64,000 bases of DNA from Branchiostoma floridae (GCF_000003815.2 NC_049984.1:27537741-27601740), one strand, 5' to 3'; shown: positions 42,671 through 54,344, numbered from the stretch's first letter. A program made the numbers and translations. The notes: a model not told the origin generated them from the sequence alone.

Positions 42671-42739
42671 GTACCTGTTTGATGTGTACAAGTGTGATTC
42701 CCTGCCATCTGCCATGGATGTGGAGGTGAATTTGATCAA
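42671..42739 (+). CDS. small exon, unassigned
   Basis: Bounded by TTCTCCCAG and GTATGT, encoding YLFDVYKCDSLPSAMDVEVN and LI. Good borders, and it may follow the PHD-containing block. I recall similar 'YL..VYK...LP..M.VEV' segments in multicopy proteins. Confidence 0.4.
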
Positions 42740-42759
42740 GTATGTATAAGAACATTCAA

Positions 42760-44260
42760 GATGTTTCCAAGACATTTAATGAAACTGTAAAGGAACAGGT
42801 GCAAAATAAACGTTGGCATACTGGAAAGGAAATAGGTTATGTACAAGTATAATGAAAACTAATTTATTTCAGCAATCAGTGGCAGTTATATACATCTTTA
42901 TTGATTCATTTAACCCTATTCAGACCGGCTTTCTTTGGTCATTCCTGGACGGGGGGGGGGGGGGTCTTTTGAGATCCTCCACTTCTAAGTCCTACAACTC
43001 TTGAATGACGTGTCGTGCAGCCACCAAATTTTCAGGAAATGTTATAGACATAATATCTGACAAGTATCTGACAAGTATAGGACGTTTGACGTGATGACTG
43101 TCATATTTCAAGAGCATTCGAGGGGGGGGGGCTAATCAGAGCGCTAGATTATTAGTCGCCACTAAAATCCACCAACGTTGACCAACGATCCAGAAATACC
43201 TTGTTGAACTACATTACAGTTACAGAACAGTCATGAATTCCGAATTTTGTTTCCCAATGTTGATAATCTACATTTTCCCTCATCCTTTGGCTCTCCATTT
43301 AAGAAAATGTAGCACAGGAAATTCCTTTCGACCACTTGGTGCAAAGGCGTTTGGCTGGTTTCGAAACCGGTGTAGTGTGGACTGAAGACACTTAACTTGG
43401 TACAGATACCGCAAAAAGACCCAGATTACTTTCGGTAAGTTTCTTTGAATTGGTCCATGTAATGTACAAACTTTAAGGTTCTGAGTCTGGCTAAACATTT
43501 AGGTCGATGGCAGCAAGATATTACACAATATTCTGCAAGACCTCAAGATCGAATGCAGCGTATATTATAGTATGTCTTCAATGGTAAAGCTCGATATATG
43601 ATTACGTTATACATCACGTGCTACATACACTGACCCACCAAGCTTTAATAGGTAGCATTTTATATAGGCCATAGTCTAGCACTGTTTTGAACAGAAGAAC
43701 ATTGGTTACTTTGATGACTGTGGAATACTTGCAAGCTTACTGTCTGAATGTTATAATGATCACTTTTATTTCTAGTGAAGACATGGAAGAAAGAGCCGCT
43801 CTGACAGAGGTTTCAACATTGTTGGAAGGTGCAACTATTGCAAAATGTCTCCACGATTCAAATCCGACCATCATAATCCTGATTATGATAGTTTTGCAAG
43901 ATGGAGCAAATTGTAGAATATCTCCAGATGTCCCTACACAAATGTTACCATTACTTACCGCTCAACTGGGCTGAGCTGATAGCTTTCAACATCACCATTC
44001 TGAATCCCCGAAAGCTAGTGGTACACGACTTCATGCAAGAAAGGATCGGGCTATGTAAAAAAAATCGTTTATGTTTGATTTTGTAGATTTACCAGAAGCA
44101 TGTACGTTCTGTGAGACGGCCCTGAGCCTGAAGTGTGTGTCTGAAGCACTATAACAATGTAAGGGACTCATTGCATGTTCAATAAAACCATTCAAATTTC
44201 CTTCATAATATTCATAACATCTATATGACATTATGAGCGCAAGACACATGTCAGATAGTC
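42760..44260. other. no gene recognised; two poly-G tracts
   Basis: G-runs at 42949-42963 and 43122-43130 are the only notable feature. Short frames without motifs. Confidence 0.35.
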
Positions 44261-44877
44261 CCTGAGTGAGGCGCCACACCAAAAATCACCTTTTACAGCC
44301 AGCAAAACAACTAGAGCGGGTATTCGAGAAGCTCAACCTTGCTGTGCGTATAGATAGGTGGAGCCCTAATGGACTAACAGTTGCCACTCTGACAGTAGTT
44401 CAGAAGTATGGCGTAAACATCATTGACAGAGTTTGGAAGAACAACGTGATCGAAGAATAACAGAAGTCCTGGGCAGTGATCGGGTATGTTTTGTAAAAAC
44501 ACAAGGACCTGTGATGTACATACTAACTAACTAATGTTTAGCGAATTCTTTCATAATCGGGTAAAAACACACAATTTAAAAGAAATGCCAATCGTCGTGT
44601 TGATGTACTTATCAACACGCTTCTTCTAATTGAAGACGATGACCACTGGAGACTGAGAACTAATAAATGCACTAAGAACGTCTCCAGTACATGTGATGGT
44701 CAGTCTCGACACATGAGAGGGATTGTGATAGCTGATGAACATATTGAATAATACCTGGAAAGTTAAATCACAGAAGAAACATACAGATCTCTGGTATACA
44801 GTCACGGTCAGGGCAGAGCAATGTAACAAAGACCATTGCTACGAAAAGTGTCAACATTTATTATTATTGGTATGCAA

Positions 44878-45635
44878 GGAACTGCATAGGGCGAGCAAGG
44901 AGAAGGGATGTGAGGTGATCAAGGAGTGGGCGCGCAGCATCAAAAAGCACTTATACTGGTGCGCCCTATCGACGGCACAAGGGTTTGGGGATGTGATTGT
45001 CGCCAAGTGGACCTCCATCGTCAGACATGTTGCTAACAAACATGACAACCACCCCAACGCGACCTTCCCAACATGTGCTCATGAGCCAGTGGAACAGGAG
45101 AGGAAGTGGATTTTCAGCGGTAAGAACGTTTTCTTGTAATAAATTTCTCAATAATTCTACTGGTAACTAAAACAAGCTTGTTAGTATGAGTATGTTTTTT
45201 CCTACTCGGTAGTGATGATTAAACACTTATTAGTTTTTGATAATCTAATTAATTTTCCTTAGCTTTTCTGAAATGATGAAATTCTTTCATAGCATTATTT
45301 CATCAGTACACAAGGTCATTGATTTATATTCTTTATTTTATTTTTGGTTCTTTGATAGTTATTTGTTTTTCTTTTTGATCATTTTGAAATACAAATGTAA
45401 AACTTTTGAGGACAAGAAATTGCAATGTAAGGGGGATGTATCAATGGAAAAAAGTTCCCTGGGACCATTTTTTTTACAATGTATGTCATTGTTTTATGTC
45501 AATTCACACCACAAACAAACTTTATATTTCACAGGAAGCCTAGCCCATGACAAGCTGAAAGCCATTTTTTCTGAAGTCACAGAGGCTGAAGGACATCAGG
45601 AGGCTTCCTGCAGAGGCGCAGACAAGCTGCCCTGA
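44878..45635 (+). pseudogene. Kolobok-type transposase, C-terminal part in two exons
   Basis: Exon 44878-45119 encodes HRASKEKGCEVIKEWARSIK, KHLYWCALSTAQGFGDVIVA, KWTSIVRHVANKHDNHPN and FPTCAHEPVEQERKWIFSG. A GTAAGA donor joins by phase to 45535-45635, which reads SLAHDKLKAIFSEVTEA and stops after EASCRGADKLP. This is the region of THAP/Kolobok-type transposases after the catalytic aspartates ('HLYWCA.S...GFG..I.AKW...RH..N.H..H....FP.C.H......KWI..G'). The ending is shortened compared with what I remember. It is unusually well preserved over 80 residues. Confidence 0.65.
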
Positions 45636-46055
45636 AGGCTTCCACTCCACGCTAAACCACTGATTCTCGTATATCGGGAGCTATTGCAGGTAATCTTTTC
45701 CATTTCATAAGTTACTAACAGGCCAAAAATGTTATTTTCCAGGTGACATAATACTGTACAAGTTTAACGTTAATTCTAAACCGCATTGATTACCTTCTAC
45801 CTCAGGCACATTTGGTCCCTAAAAATGTACGTTACTCCCATAGACAGCCATACTAGCTGATAGGGACTCGAACTCGTGACGTCACGGCCTGTTCCTAATT
45901 ATTCGCCCCAAAGAGCACCGAGGATCGCCGTTTTAATACCTTCTCCTCGGACATTTCATCTAAAAATTACATCGATGTCTGCAGAAAAGATCAAATATTT
46001 ACGTGAAATATATATCTCATTTCAGTTCTTCATTGATATTAGTTGTTATTAACAG
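45636..46055. other. no gene recognised
   Basis: A B-box-like GAGTTCGAGTCCC occurs on the minus strand near 45875, but no A box accompanies it. Confidence 0.3.
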
Positions 46056-47061
46056 GCGACCAGGCTACGTGTAAGAATGTTCCGGGGCACGAATTCTTCT
46101 TCAGGACGATATCAACATAAAGCAGAAGCTGACATGGGCAAAAGAAAACCCAGGTATGTACAATAGATTTATCCTGTTTGTCTTCATTTTATTTTCCTGG
46201 GTTTGACTGACATATGTGATTATATTTTCTTTTAACATAGTAAGTTTTCAAAACATATTGCACTACATTGTATACTTAATTGTGCTACTTTATTTCAGGA
46301 GATTTCAACTTCCTGTGGGCAGTGGGGAAATGCATTCTGCTGGCCCACTGGTCCAAGTCACAACATGTTGGCACGATGGGGTTCCTAAGAGATCTGGTGG
46401 ACTGACGAACGATCGACAAGAAAGGTAGCTCACTTTATTAAATTACACAACAAGGTTTTTTTTATTGCCAGTATGTATTTTTCATAATCAAGTCCATTTA
46501 ATAGTATTTCCAACATTATGTAATGAACACTTATCAGGGATTTTACAAATATATACCAAAAGTAGTTACTCAAGCAACTGGATATGGTTTCAAAACCATA
46601 TCCAGTTGCTTGAGTAACTACTTTTGGTAAGTCTTATTACCTGGATGTCTAACCTACATCGACGTATTTTAGAAATATATTTTTGCTGTAGGGTACGCAC
46701 TGAAAAACAGAATTACTATAACTTAAAAACAATACTGGGGGTTAATGATTGTACAAAGTCGTCTTCAGCCGACTTCAGTTTTCTGATTCATGTCCTTCCA
46801 GGAAGTAACTTCAATGCGATGGATGATTTCCTCCATCATGTGTATGAGGCGCTTATGACGGCTGCAATGAAGCTAGAGTCGGCATCACAGAAGTACCAGG
46901 GTGAAGACAGTGCAGATGACATCACCCTATCATTTATGCAGACCTTTGTATTCAAGCCCAAACACCAACGGAAATTGGATGACGAGCTTCTACACTTGAC
47001 AACATCCATGCTGTATGATGTATCACTTCCTGCTGTACATGGATCTGAGGCAGGCAATCAG
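46056..47061 (+). CDS. three-exon unassigned coding unit
   Basis: Exons 46056-46153, 46299-46424 and 46802-47061 all have AG/GT borders. They encode KNVPGHEFFFRTIS, then DFNFLWAVGKCILLAHWSKS and HVGTMGFLRDLVD, then SNFNAMDDFLHHVYEALMTA, AMKLESASQKYQGED and LHLTTSMLYDVSLPAVHGSE. The second exon has a stop in the frame that fits best, so the copy may be dead. The series is clearly protein-like, and I recall related multicopy proteins but no function. A perfect foldback sits in the last intron. Confidence 0.5.
46554..46629. repeat. perfect 37-bp inverted repeat with 2-base loop
   Basis: Arms 46554-46590 and 46593-46629 are perfectly complementary and start TACCAAAAGTAGTTACTCAA. With only CA between them the DNA or RNA would form a long hairpin. 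It lies in the intron before the exon at 46802. It could be a foldback mini-element or a recent palindromic duplication. Confidence 0.95.
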
Positions 47062-47738
47062 GTAAGATTTGTAAAAAAAATGGATTGAGACTTATGTTGA
47101 ATGCAACAGCAATATGACATAACCCAAGAGCTGGTGCACGAGTACCGCGAAGTACTCCAAGGAATCGGCAAGCTCAAGTCCAAGTCCAAATCCACGTAGA
47201 CGAGACGGTCCCAATTATTAAGAAATAAATAGTCAGTTGGCTTTCTAACAGATTCCAAATTTTCTGGCCCAAACTCATAGTTTCTTCCTAGCATCACAAT
47301 CAATCTGTAGCAACAACAAAAAAACGAATGTTTTCTTCTAGACTTTGTTGGGAACATGGAAAATAACATATCAGACCTTATGAAGGAAGCAACCGGAAAG
47401 GTGATCTTAGTTGACTAGATTTGTCAGCTATGTTCATGCAAAGAAGCAATCAAAGCCCTGGTGGTCATCATGAACAAGGCCCTTGAGCGTAAGTAACTGT
47501 ATCATCTTAATTTGCAGCTTTCACCATGAAAGATTAACAATGCTTGCATAACAAATATACAAAAGGAATAAGTAACACAGACAGTGAAAACTTGCAGTGA
47601 TGTACAAGGTGCATACTTGACCTGATTTATGAGCTATGGTAGTATTCTCCCAGAAAATCTATAACTATATGTATAGACATGCAAATATGCTTACGGAGAG
47701 ACAAAATTATTTTAGTGAACGTGAACAATATTTTCCAG

Positions 47739-48047
47739 CTAAGGCCTCATCATCCATTATCGTCCTTGCTTGTGATCCTGCCACCACCAAACAGTACGAA
47801 CGCTTTCGGCGCTGAGATTATGGTGGCGGGCCGCGAGGGCGTGAAAATGACGGAGGGGTGTTCGAAGGGACTTCAAGTCAAAATGTCACAGAAAGACTTG
47901 GAGGCCTTTACAATGAAGATGGCTACCTCAGGTGTTAAAAGATGCCAAGTTGTCTGCTCCAAAGGACAGATTCTGCATGGCGGATGGGCTCATCCTGCCC
48001 TTAAATACAAAGACCGAGATACATGTTTCTGTCTTAGCAGCGTCTAA
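47739..48047 (+). CDS. ORF fragment after splice-like site
   Basis: Preceded by TTTTCCAG, the frame encodes FGAEIMVAGREGVKMTEGCS, LQVKMSQKDLEAFTMKMATS and VKRCQVVCSKGQILHG. Protein-like with several cysteines. Family unknown. Confidence 0.35.
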   Translation, partial: LRPHHPLSSLLVILPPPNSTNAFGAEIMVAGREGVKMTEGCSKGLQVKMSQKDLEAFTMKMATSGVKRCQVVCSKGQILHGGWAHPALKYKDRDTCFCLSSV

Positions 48048-48884
48048 AAATGTGAACAGCATCCTGTCATACGATTTTCTACCAAATGTCAAAAAAGGGC
48101 ATTAGTATTTAACAAATTTCCTGAGGAAGGCAACTCCCCAGACCAGGACCAGGCATACCATCAAGGGTATATGGATAGGGGGGGACACTATTTTGCAAAA
48201 ATACAGTTTTTGATGAAATACGCAGCTAGAAATATGGAGACGGTCCATCTGAATATGAAAATGTAAAAATTTTGAAAATCATTGATTGCTAACCCCCCTG
48301 TACATGCCCCCTGAAGTTTTTAAGTTGACAATGTACTGAACTAGTATAACGCTATACTACCAAACATGCTTAATGCCTTGGAAATTGTACTTTGGCACCC
48401 TTGGCAGAATATTTGACTTCAGGAGAGATCATTGTGGATATCTGAACCTCAAAATGTATTTCCCATGCAAATATGGACTGTTCCAAGTCACCCCCATGGC
48501 AAAATGGGATGATCCAAAGTCAAAATTGGACGAAATGGGCTACAGGTATATCATAGAATGGGCAAAACCTGTGGTTATATAGAATTCTATGACTTAGATT
48601 CTCTTCTTTGTGATTGCTCTACAAATTTTGATATCATGTACTCATGGACCTCTGGACCTGAACCGGACCTGCATGAACCTGAATTTTCTGTACCATACCA
48701 CCCATATTAGGCATACCCGTAGTTACATGTAACTTATGTTTTATCCTATCAAGAAATAAATACTTATGCATGAAAGTTGTGTTCCAACTGAAAAAATTCA
48801 GGTTGCGCACTGCGCTACCTGGATTTAAAATTACGACTTACGTTGCGCCAACCAAAATGCATTTTCAAGTGTGCAAGTGGGTAC
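48048..48884. other. no gene recognised
   Basis: One open frame of 69 codons at 48373 has no motif. No repeats seen. Confidence 0.35.
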
Positions 48885-49085
48885 AGTCAAACCTGTATTA
48901 GCGGCCACCTCTGCATACCGGCCACCTGCCCATAGTGGCCACATTTTAGCGGTCCCTTGGATTCGTAATGATTAAGAAATAGGCTTAGCGGCCACCTGTC
49001 CAACGCGGCCACGGCCACACGATTTTCGGTCCCGCAGGTACAAAAACACTGCCGATTACGGCCACGCGGACCGCTGATCTATGTT
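48885..49085. repeat. GCGGCCAC-rich interspersed repeat
   Basis: The motif GCGGCCACCT and variants recur seven to eight times with irregular spacing, beginning AGTCAAACCTGTATTAGCGG. I recall this phrase in many invertebrate genomes as a dispersed repeat. It is not a regular tandem array. Confidence 0.55.
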
Positions 49086-50060
49086 TCGACACGCGTTCGG
49101 CCATATACAGCGGCCGTATCGTCATCCTACGCCGGATTTAAAACCTCTTAAACCTTTAAAACTTCGTCAACTGGCGCTACCCATACCCGCTGACAAACGA
49201 GGTCATATAAGGTCAATAGACGACACCAATATTACGGATTATTGTGTTAAAGTTACGTTCTAATACACTATCGCTGAGGTTAATTTACATCACAAAAACT
49301 TTCTAAAAAATAAATTGTTACAAAGACAAAATGATATGAACTTCAGACTATGGTGGATTTTATTCTTAGATTTATAAAGAGATAAGTCTAAAATGACGAG
49401 ACTTTTCTTGTGAGTACCACATTAGCATAATGGGCGAATCTGACGTGTGAACGCCAAAGATCAAAGAAATATGACGATAACGGTCTCTTCAAACACTATC
49501 AACTGTAGAACATTTAAAACTTTTTATAGCTTTTGTTTTCTTAATACATATAGTGTAAAAACCATTGCAGTACATGTACAGTACTGTATTATGTGAATAA
49601 AGATCAGTGGGTACTAAAACCATGTGTAACTTTAAAGTGCTGCTAAAGATGCACCTTTTACAATAAGAAAACGATCTGGCCTTTCAGGACGCACTTCACC
49701 ACATACGGAACGATTTGGTGAAGACCCCAACAACCGTTGTGAAGACCCAGAAGTCCCGTCGCAGACCGTTATGACATCTCCAGTCCCGAGTACCAGCCCA
49801 GCCCAACCATCCGGCGCCGTGGCGGCGAAGAAAACTATCAAGATGTCTCCACGGCAAACGATGTCTTTGACTTTAACGAAGAGGACAACCCGAATGCACT
49901 GATGTATGCTGTTTGAGAGAAGAGCCGCGATTGTAGCTCTAATAGCGACAGCGACCTGGGAGTTCATCGGTTAGAGTCTTCAGACGAGGACCCGTCCGAT
50001 TTGTGAGACACGAACTTCGAGCCATTTCATATTGAGCTCCTTGGAATCAAAGAATGTGAA
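49086..50060. other. no confident gene
   Basis: From 49687 to 50005 several plus-strand frames are rich in proline, serine and acidic residues. They may be a decayed N-terminus of the transposase at 50.3 kb. Stops prevent a firm call. Confidence 0.3.
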
Positions 50061-50079
50061 ACATGGTCATTCTTGACAC

Positions 50080-50335
50080 ATACAGCTGCATCAACGCCTT
50101 GCGGAAATCCATCGCAAGAAGAGGCCAGGTGAAAATGATCATATCAGACAATGGCACCAACCTAGTAGGAGCAAAGGAAGAGCTTCAAAGAGAAATGAAG
50201 AAGTGGAATGAGAGCAGAATCTCGCAGAGTATGCTGAAGAAAGGGGTGGACTGGAAGTTTAATCCACCATCCGGTTCTCATTTCGGAGGAATATGGGAAG
50301 TCAGAACAGTGCGTCAGGTACTCTATGCAGCGGCA
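50080..50335 (+). pseudogene. BEL/Pao integrase core fragment
   Basis: The frame encodes NALRKSIARRGQVKMIISDN, GTNLVGAKEELQREMKKWNE, then VDWKFNPPSGSHFGGIWE. 'ARRG....I.SDNGTN.VGA...L' with the second catalytic aspartate, and 'W.FNPP..SH.GG.WE' with the catalytic glutamate, are diagnostic of BEL/Pao integrases. A frame change follows WE. The sequence then passes directly into the Kolobok-type transposase frame. Integrases insert retroelement cDNA. Confidence 0.8.
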
Positions 50336-50339
50336 TTCC

Positions 50340-51460
50340 ATCAAGCAGTACGTGGATGGATGTTTCCGATCCTGAGCCAGGAAAAAAGGATGCGGCGACA
50401 CAGACAGGACAAGACGAAGATATAGGTGAACAGTCGAACACATCCAAGGCAAAGCCATCCCAAACAGCTGAACAGTCAAAGCCGAATCAACCATTTCTCC
50501 ACTCAACCCCAGTAAAATCAAGCCATCTCATGGACCTGGACATGTCATTCACACCATCGTCAACATGCTCAACTCCACTAAAGAAAAGAGATCTGTCGTA
50601 TCAGCCCGGTTCTGAATCAGAATCTGAGCTTGTAGAAGAAGAATGCCCCCTGGAAGGTAGAAGGTTTATTGTTTTTGGCGAGCAGCTAAAAGAACTGTTC
50701 CAGACATGTCCTTCATGCGGTGCCCCAACACTACTGGATACAAAAACCAGAGGTTCAGCAGTATCTATCACGTACACGTGCGAAAACAACCACACCGGGA
50801 CATGGCAGTCACAACCCTATGATAAGGGAAGAGCTCGTGGGAACCTTCTCATTCCATCTGCCATCCTCTTCACTGGGGGCTCCGTATCGAAATTCATTGA
50901 CGTTGCGGACTGTCTACAGCTCCAGTTTTTCAGCGAACAGCACTTCCACAGCATCCAACGAACATTTGCCATACCCGTGGTGAATGAATATTACCTTAGC
51001 CAGCAAAACATGGCACTCGACTTGTGTAGGGGTGCGCCTATAGATGTGATCGGGGATGGACGGTGCGATAGTCCCGGCCACAACGCCAAGTACATGTCGT
51101 ACACACTTAACGACTGGCCTCATTTTAGTCATGGAACTCATACAGGTGACGGAAACAGGAACCTCCCAGTCGATGGAAAAGGAAGGCCTGGATAGATGTC
51201 TCGCGTTCTTGACAGACCCGGAAGGAGAGGATATGGAGGTTCAGTGTCTCACAACAGACAGGCACAGGGGAGTTGATGCCCTTATGAAGAAGGAGTACAA
51301 AGAGATCGACCATCAGTTCGATATCTTTCACGTCTGATTTACGATAAGGCCAAAAAAAGAAACTGCGAAGAACTGCTACAGTGGCTCAAATCAATCTGTA
51401 ACCATCTTTGGTGGGCAGTACAGACCTGTGAGGGGAATGCAGAGGTTCGTTTATAAATTA
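50340..51460 (+). pseudogene. Kolobok-type DDE transposase, N-terminal and catalytic part
   Basis: A serine/threonine-rich, acidic N-terminal region (about 110 codons) is followed by RRFIVFGEQLKELF and a C-x2-C...C-x4-H cluster (CPSCGAP...CENNHTG). Then come GNLLIPSAILFTGGSVSKFI, GDGRCDSPGHNAKYMSYTLN with the first catalytic aspartate, and after a frame change ELIQVTETGTSQSMEKEGLD, TTDRHRGVDALMKKEY with the second, DHQFDIFHV, and in a third frame CEELLQWLKSICNHLWWAVQ and TCEGNAE. The order matches THAP/Kolobok-type transposases I know from fish. No THAP finger is seen upstream. Two frameshifts inactivate it. It ends where the 44.9-kb copy begins. Confidence 0.75.
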
Positions 51461-51967
51461 TATTTCCCGAGTTTTAGCTTATCAGAATGTCACACTGCAC
51501 AAACTTGTATTTTTTACATTGTATCTCGCATAGGCTGCTTTTCAGATTCCCAGATTCAGGGGGTAGTCAAACTGACACTTGATATGTGCACTGTAGGGGG
51601 AGAGGCACATGTACATGTACTTAGCATGGAAGGTCATCTCATTCTGTGTTTGTAGTCATCATAGTACAGTACTAAACTTACTTGCAACACAAAGGTACAC
51701 ACGGATCAAATTTTCCACAAACACTGTCACCTTCTTCAGGATCAAACGCATTGATTTTGAACTAGATGAAAGTGGTCAGTAACAATTTGTTGTTTGAGAA
51801 ATCCACTCTTTGCAATAAGTGTCATAAACAGACATGAGCATATTCCAACCAGAGTCTTTGTGTTTTAGCTTAACCCCACGCCCAGTACAGGCCAAAACCT
51901 GTTTCGGCATCAGTGGTATCCGGCCTGCAAGCCGTATATGTGGACAGTGAGGGCCACCAGCCCCTTG

Positions 51968-52066
51968 GAAACCATCCAGCAACCATCCAACAGTCCAGCA
52001 ACCGTCCAACAGTCCAGCAACCATCCAACAGTCCAGCAACCATCCAACAGTCCAGCAACAGTCCTC
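51968..52066 (+). repeat. 19-bp tandem repeat, about five units
   Basis: The unit CCAGCAACCATCCAACAGT is repeated with one substitution (ACCG). No coding role is suggested, since 19 is not a multiple of three. Confidence 0.9.
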
Positions 52067-52175
52067 TATCTTATTGAAATTAGATATTTCATTGCAGCTT
52101 CACAAATATCAATGTAGGCTTTCCAGCAAGTGCATGGTAACACGATGCCACAGTCTTGCGTAATTCTGACGTTAG

Positions 52176-52559
52176 GCTGTGCTATATGCAACTGCTGAAG
52201 GTCAGCTCAAGGAACATATCCAAAGTGTCCATGCTGTCCTCGACACCCTTCTGAAGATCAAGGTGAAATTAGAAGACCTTCCTGGAGAGAAGTTTTCACA
52301 AACCATCCGACTTGAGGCAAATCTTGCTGCGTCTATACATGTTGAAGTTGCCTTAAGCTTACTTAAGGCAGGCACGCTTTACAGTGATGAGACGAGCAGT
52401 GACGGCAGCAAGGTCTGCAACTTTCAAGCAAATACAGCCAAGTTCAAGACCCAGACAATGGGATGTGTTGAGGTCCCCGGTGGCGAGTCAGCAGAGCAGT
52501 TGAAAGCGTTGGGGTTTGTACTGAAGAAAGTGGCTATGCCCACATGCTTCTGGCACAAG
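52176..52559 (+). CDS. exon of an unclassified transposase-like protein
   Basis: Bounded by GACGTTAG and GTAAGA and fully open for 128 codons. It encodes AEGQLKEHIQSVHAVLDTLL, LPGEKFSQTIRLEANLAASI, SLLKAGTLYSDETSSDGSKV, CNFQANTAKFKTQTMGCVEV and AEQLKALGFVLKKVAMPTCF. 'L..D.T...G......Q' followed by 'G......GG....TL....' is a pattern I associate with unnamed DDE-like transposon proteins, with the aspartate of SDET as a candidate catalytic residue. The frame is intact, unlike most neighbours. Confidence 0.5.
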
Positions 52560-53029
52560 GTAAGAAGCTCAAATCTCAAAGATTGGGATCTGCAATACAA
52601 AGTTCTGCAAACACTCAATGCGATAGCCCGGCAGACAGGAGAGAAACCGGACAACCATGTTAATGTGAGTTTTTCATGTTAGTCAGTGATTTTCGACAGC
52701 TTCTTTCTCGCATGATTCCCATATGCAGTGTAAACACCGCAATGTGGCCCGTATGCCAACAGGATGCGTCAATGGGGTGAGTTTTTTTGCAACTTTTTGA
52801 TACTTGATACCCTTAGACAAGACAGGGAGAGTACAAGGACACATGTTGGCTTAGTTGAAAACCAGTTTATTCAAATCTGTTTATTTTGGCTGTTTTGGTT
52901 GGATGGTTGGAATACAAAGAAAGATTTAGGCTAAAATACGTACAGATCCTAAATCAACATGTTTGATTTGGAGGGAGGAATCGAAGTCGGCTAGGTCACC
53001 CTACGGAGCGATTAACATCTCATGGTTCC

Positions 53030-53222
53030 CAAACACGCTTGCCTTTACATAGAGTGGCTTACATGGGTCACTCTGGCCAGCTACACCTTGAGAGAACTCT
53101 ACAAATCTCGCATCTTTGTCATGATCCTCTCTGTGTAAACTATCAACATCTATCTTTGGAGCCGCAGTCAGTGAACAACGAAAGAATGGTCTGCCGACGC
53201 TTTTTCATTGTCTGTTGGTGAC
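53030..53222 (+). CDS. homing-endonuclease-type zinc loop (His-Me finger) fragment
   Basis: The frame reads SGQLHLERTLQISHLCHDPL, CVNYQHLSLEPQSVNNERMV and CRR. 'SHLC....C.N..HL.LEP...NN.R..C' is the zinc-binding loop of I-PpoI-like His-Me finger endonucleases, with C, C, H and C ligands all present. Such proteins cut DNA. In animals the module occurs in multicopy uncharacterised proteins. Upstream sequence has no clear start and downstream a stop follows within 20 residues. Confidence 0.65.
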
Positions 53223-53639
53223 TGTGAACGTAATTTGATGTGAGCAAGATAACCAAAACTTTGGTTGAGTAAGTAACTAAAAACTGTGCCACCATGGTCA
53301 ATTTTACTGGCCACTAACATCTTTCTTTTCTCCAGTTCCCTCTTAGGCACCTTTTCAAAAATGAAACTGATTCTGGAGACCTTGTGGATATCATTCGGCA
53401 TATGCAGAGAGATTAAGTGTCCTTCACAGTTACTCAACCAATAAAGGCACAGGCACAGGTGCGGGCACAAACAGTTGCGAGTGTGCTGGGTACGGCTGTT
53501 TGTGAAAATGAATCGTACCCCAAGGCCTGGAAGGGGTTCACACTTTCTCCAACATATCAAATCGGAACAAAAGCTACAACAAATCTGGGAAAGGGGAAGA
53601 TGGATGGTTGATAAAACAGGTTGTACGTCACGTACTTAG

Positions 53640-53873
53640 CGATCTACCTGCAGTAGAGGACAATTGAGAGAAAGAACACGGATGCGCGACGCCATTTATG
53701 CAGAAAAAAGACTTGCCGTCACGCTGTACTGGCTGGTGTCGGGTGACCTGTTTCGCACTGTCGCCGATCTTTTCGGCATAAGTGAAGGGTCGGTTTGTCT
53801 AATTGGTCATGATGTATGTAAAGCCATCGTGGAAGTTACTGTCCCAGTACATCAAATTTTGTACTCAAACTGA
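53640..53873 (+). pseudogene. Harbinger/DDE_4-type transposase N-terminus
   Basis: The frame encodes RDAIYAEKRLAVTLYWLVSG, DLFRTVADLFGISEGSVCLI and GHDVCKAIVEVTVP. This helix-turn-helix-like 'I....RLA.TL..L..G.....A..FGIS.......V....AI' segment is the DNA-binding start of HARBI1-like transposases. It ends in a stop at 53871 without the catalytic core. Confidence 0.75.
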
Positions 53874-54344
53874 ACAAGAAGACTCTTGATATGTTTGTTA
53901 TCCTAACACCTGCTATTAGGTGGGTGGCTGGGCGCCTAGAAACAGACAGGAAAGCCGTATGTCCGGGGTGTCGCAAGTCGTCAATGATTAGACCACTGCT
54001 TTTTATTTCAGTCAGTGGATCCTGGATCACTCTTCAACACAATGTTGTACAAATAACATTTTTGTTTCGTGAAAAATTCAATTGCATTGCACTTAAGCCA
54101 TATATGAGTGATTTGAATTGCCTAAGTGCACAATTCAGGCCCACCATGTAACATTTACTCTGGAGATCTTGACAAGTTGAAGGCCAGAGACATTACTATG
54201 GCCTACTAAACATAATGTATGGATAGATTTTATGGCCGTTCTGTCTGAAACACAAGAGGTACATATAAATGGACCTTTGCAACTATAGTGTTACTCAGCT
54301 TTTCACCTTCCATCGTAAGTCAAACTTCCTTCATAAAGGCCGTT

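Noticed and set aside
45840-45900. SINE on the minus strand suggested by a B-box-like GAGTTCGAGTCCC
   Set aside because: No A box at the right distance and no shared SINE core.
49081-49263. Basic 60-codon frame after the GCGGCCAC repeat
   Set aside because: No motif, no splice sites, and it likely belongs to the repeat itself.
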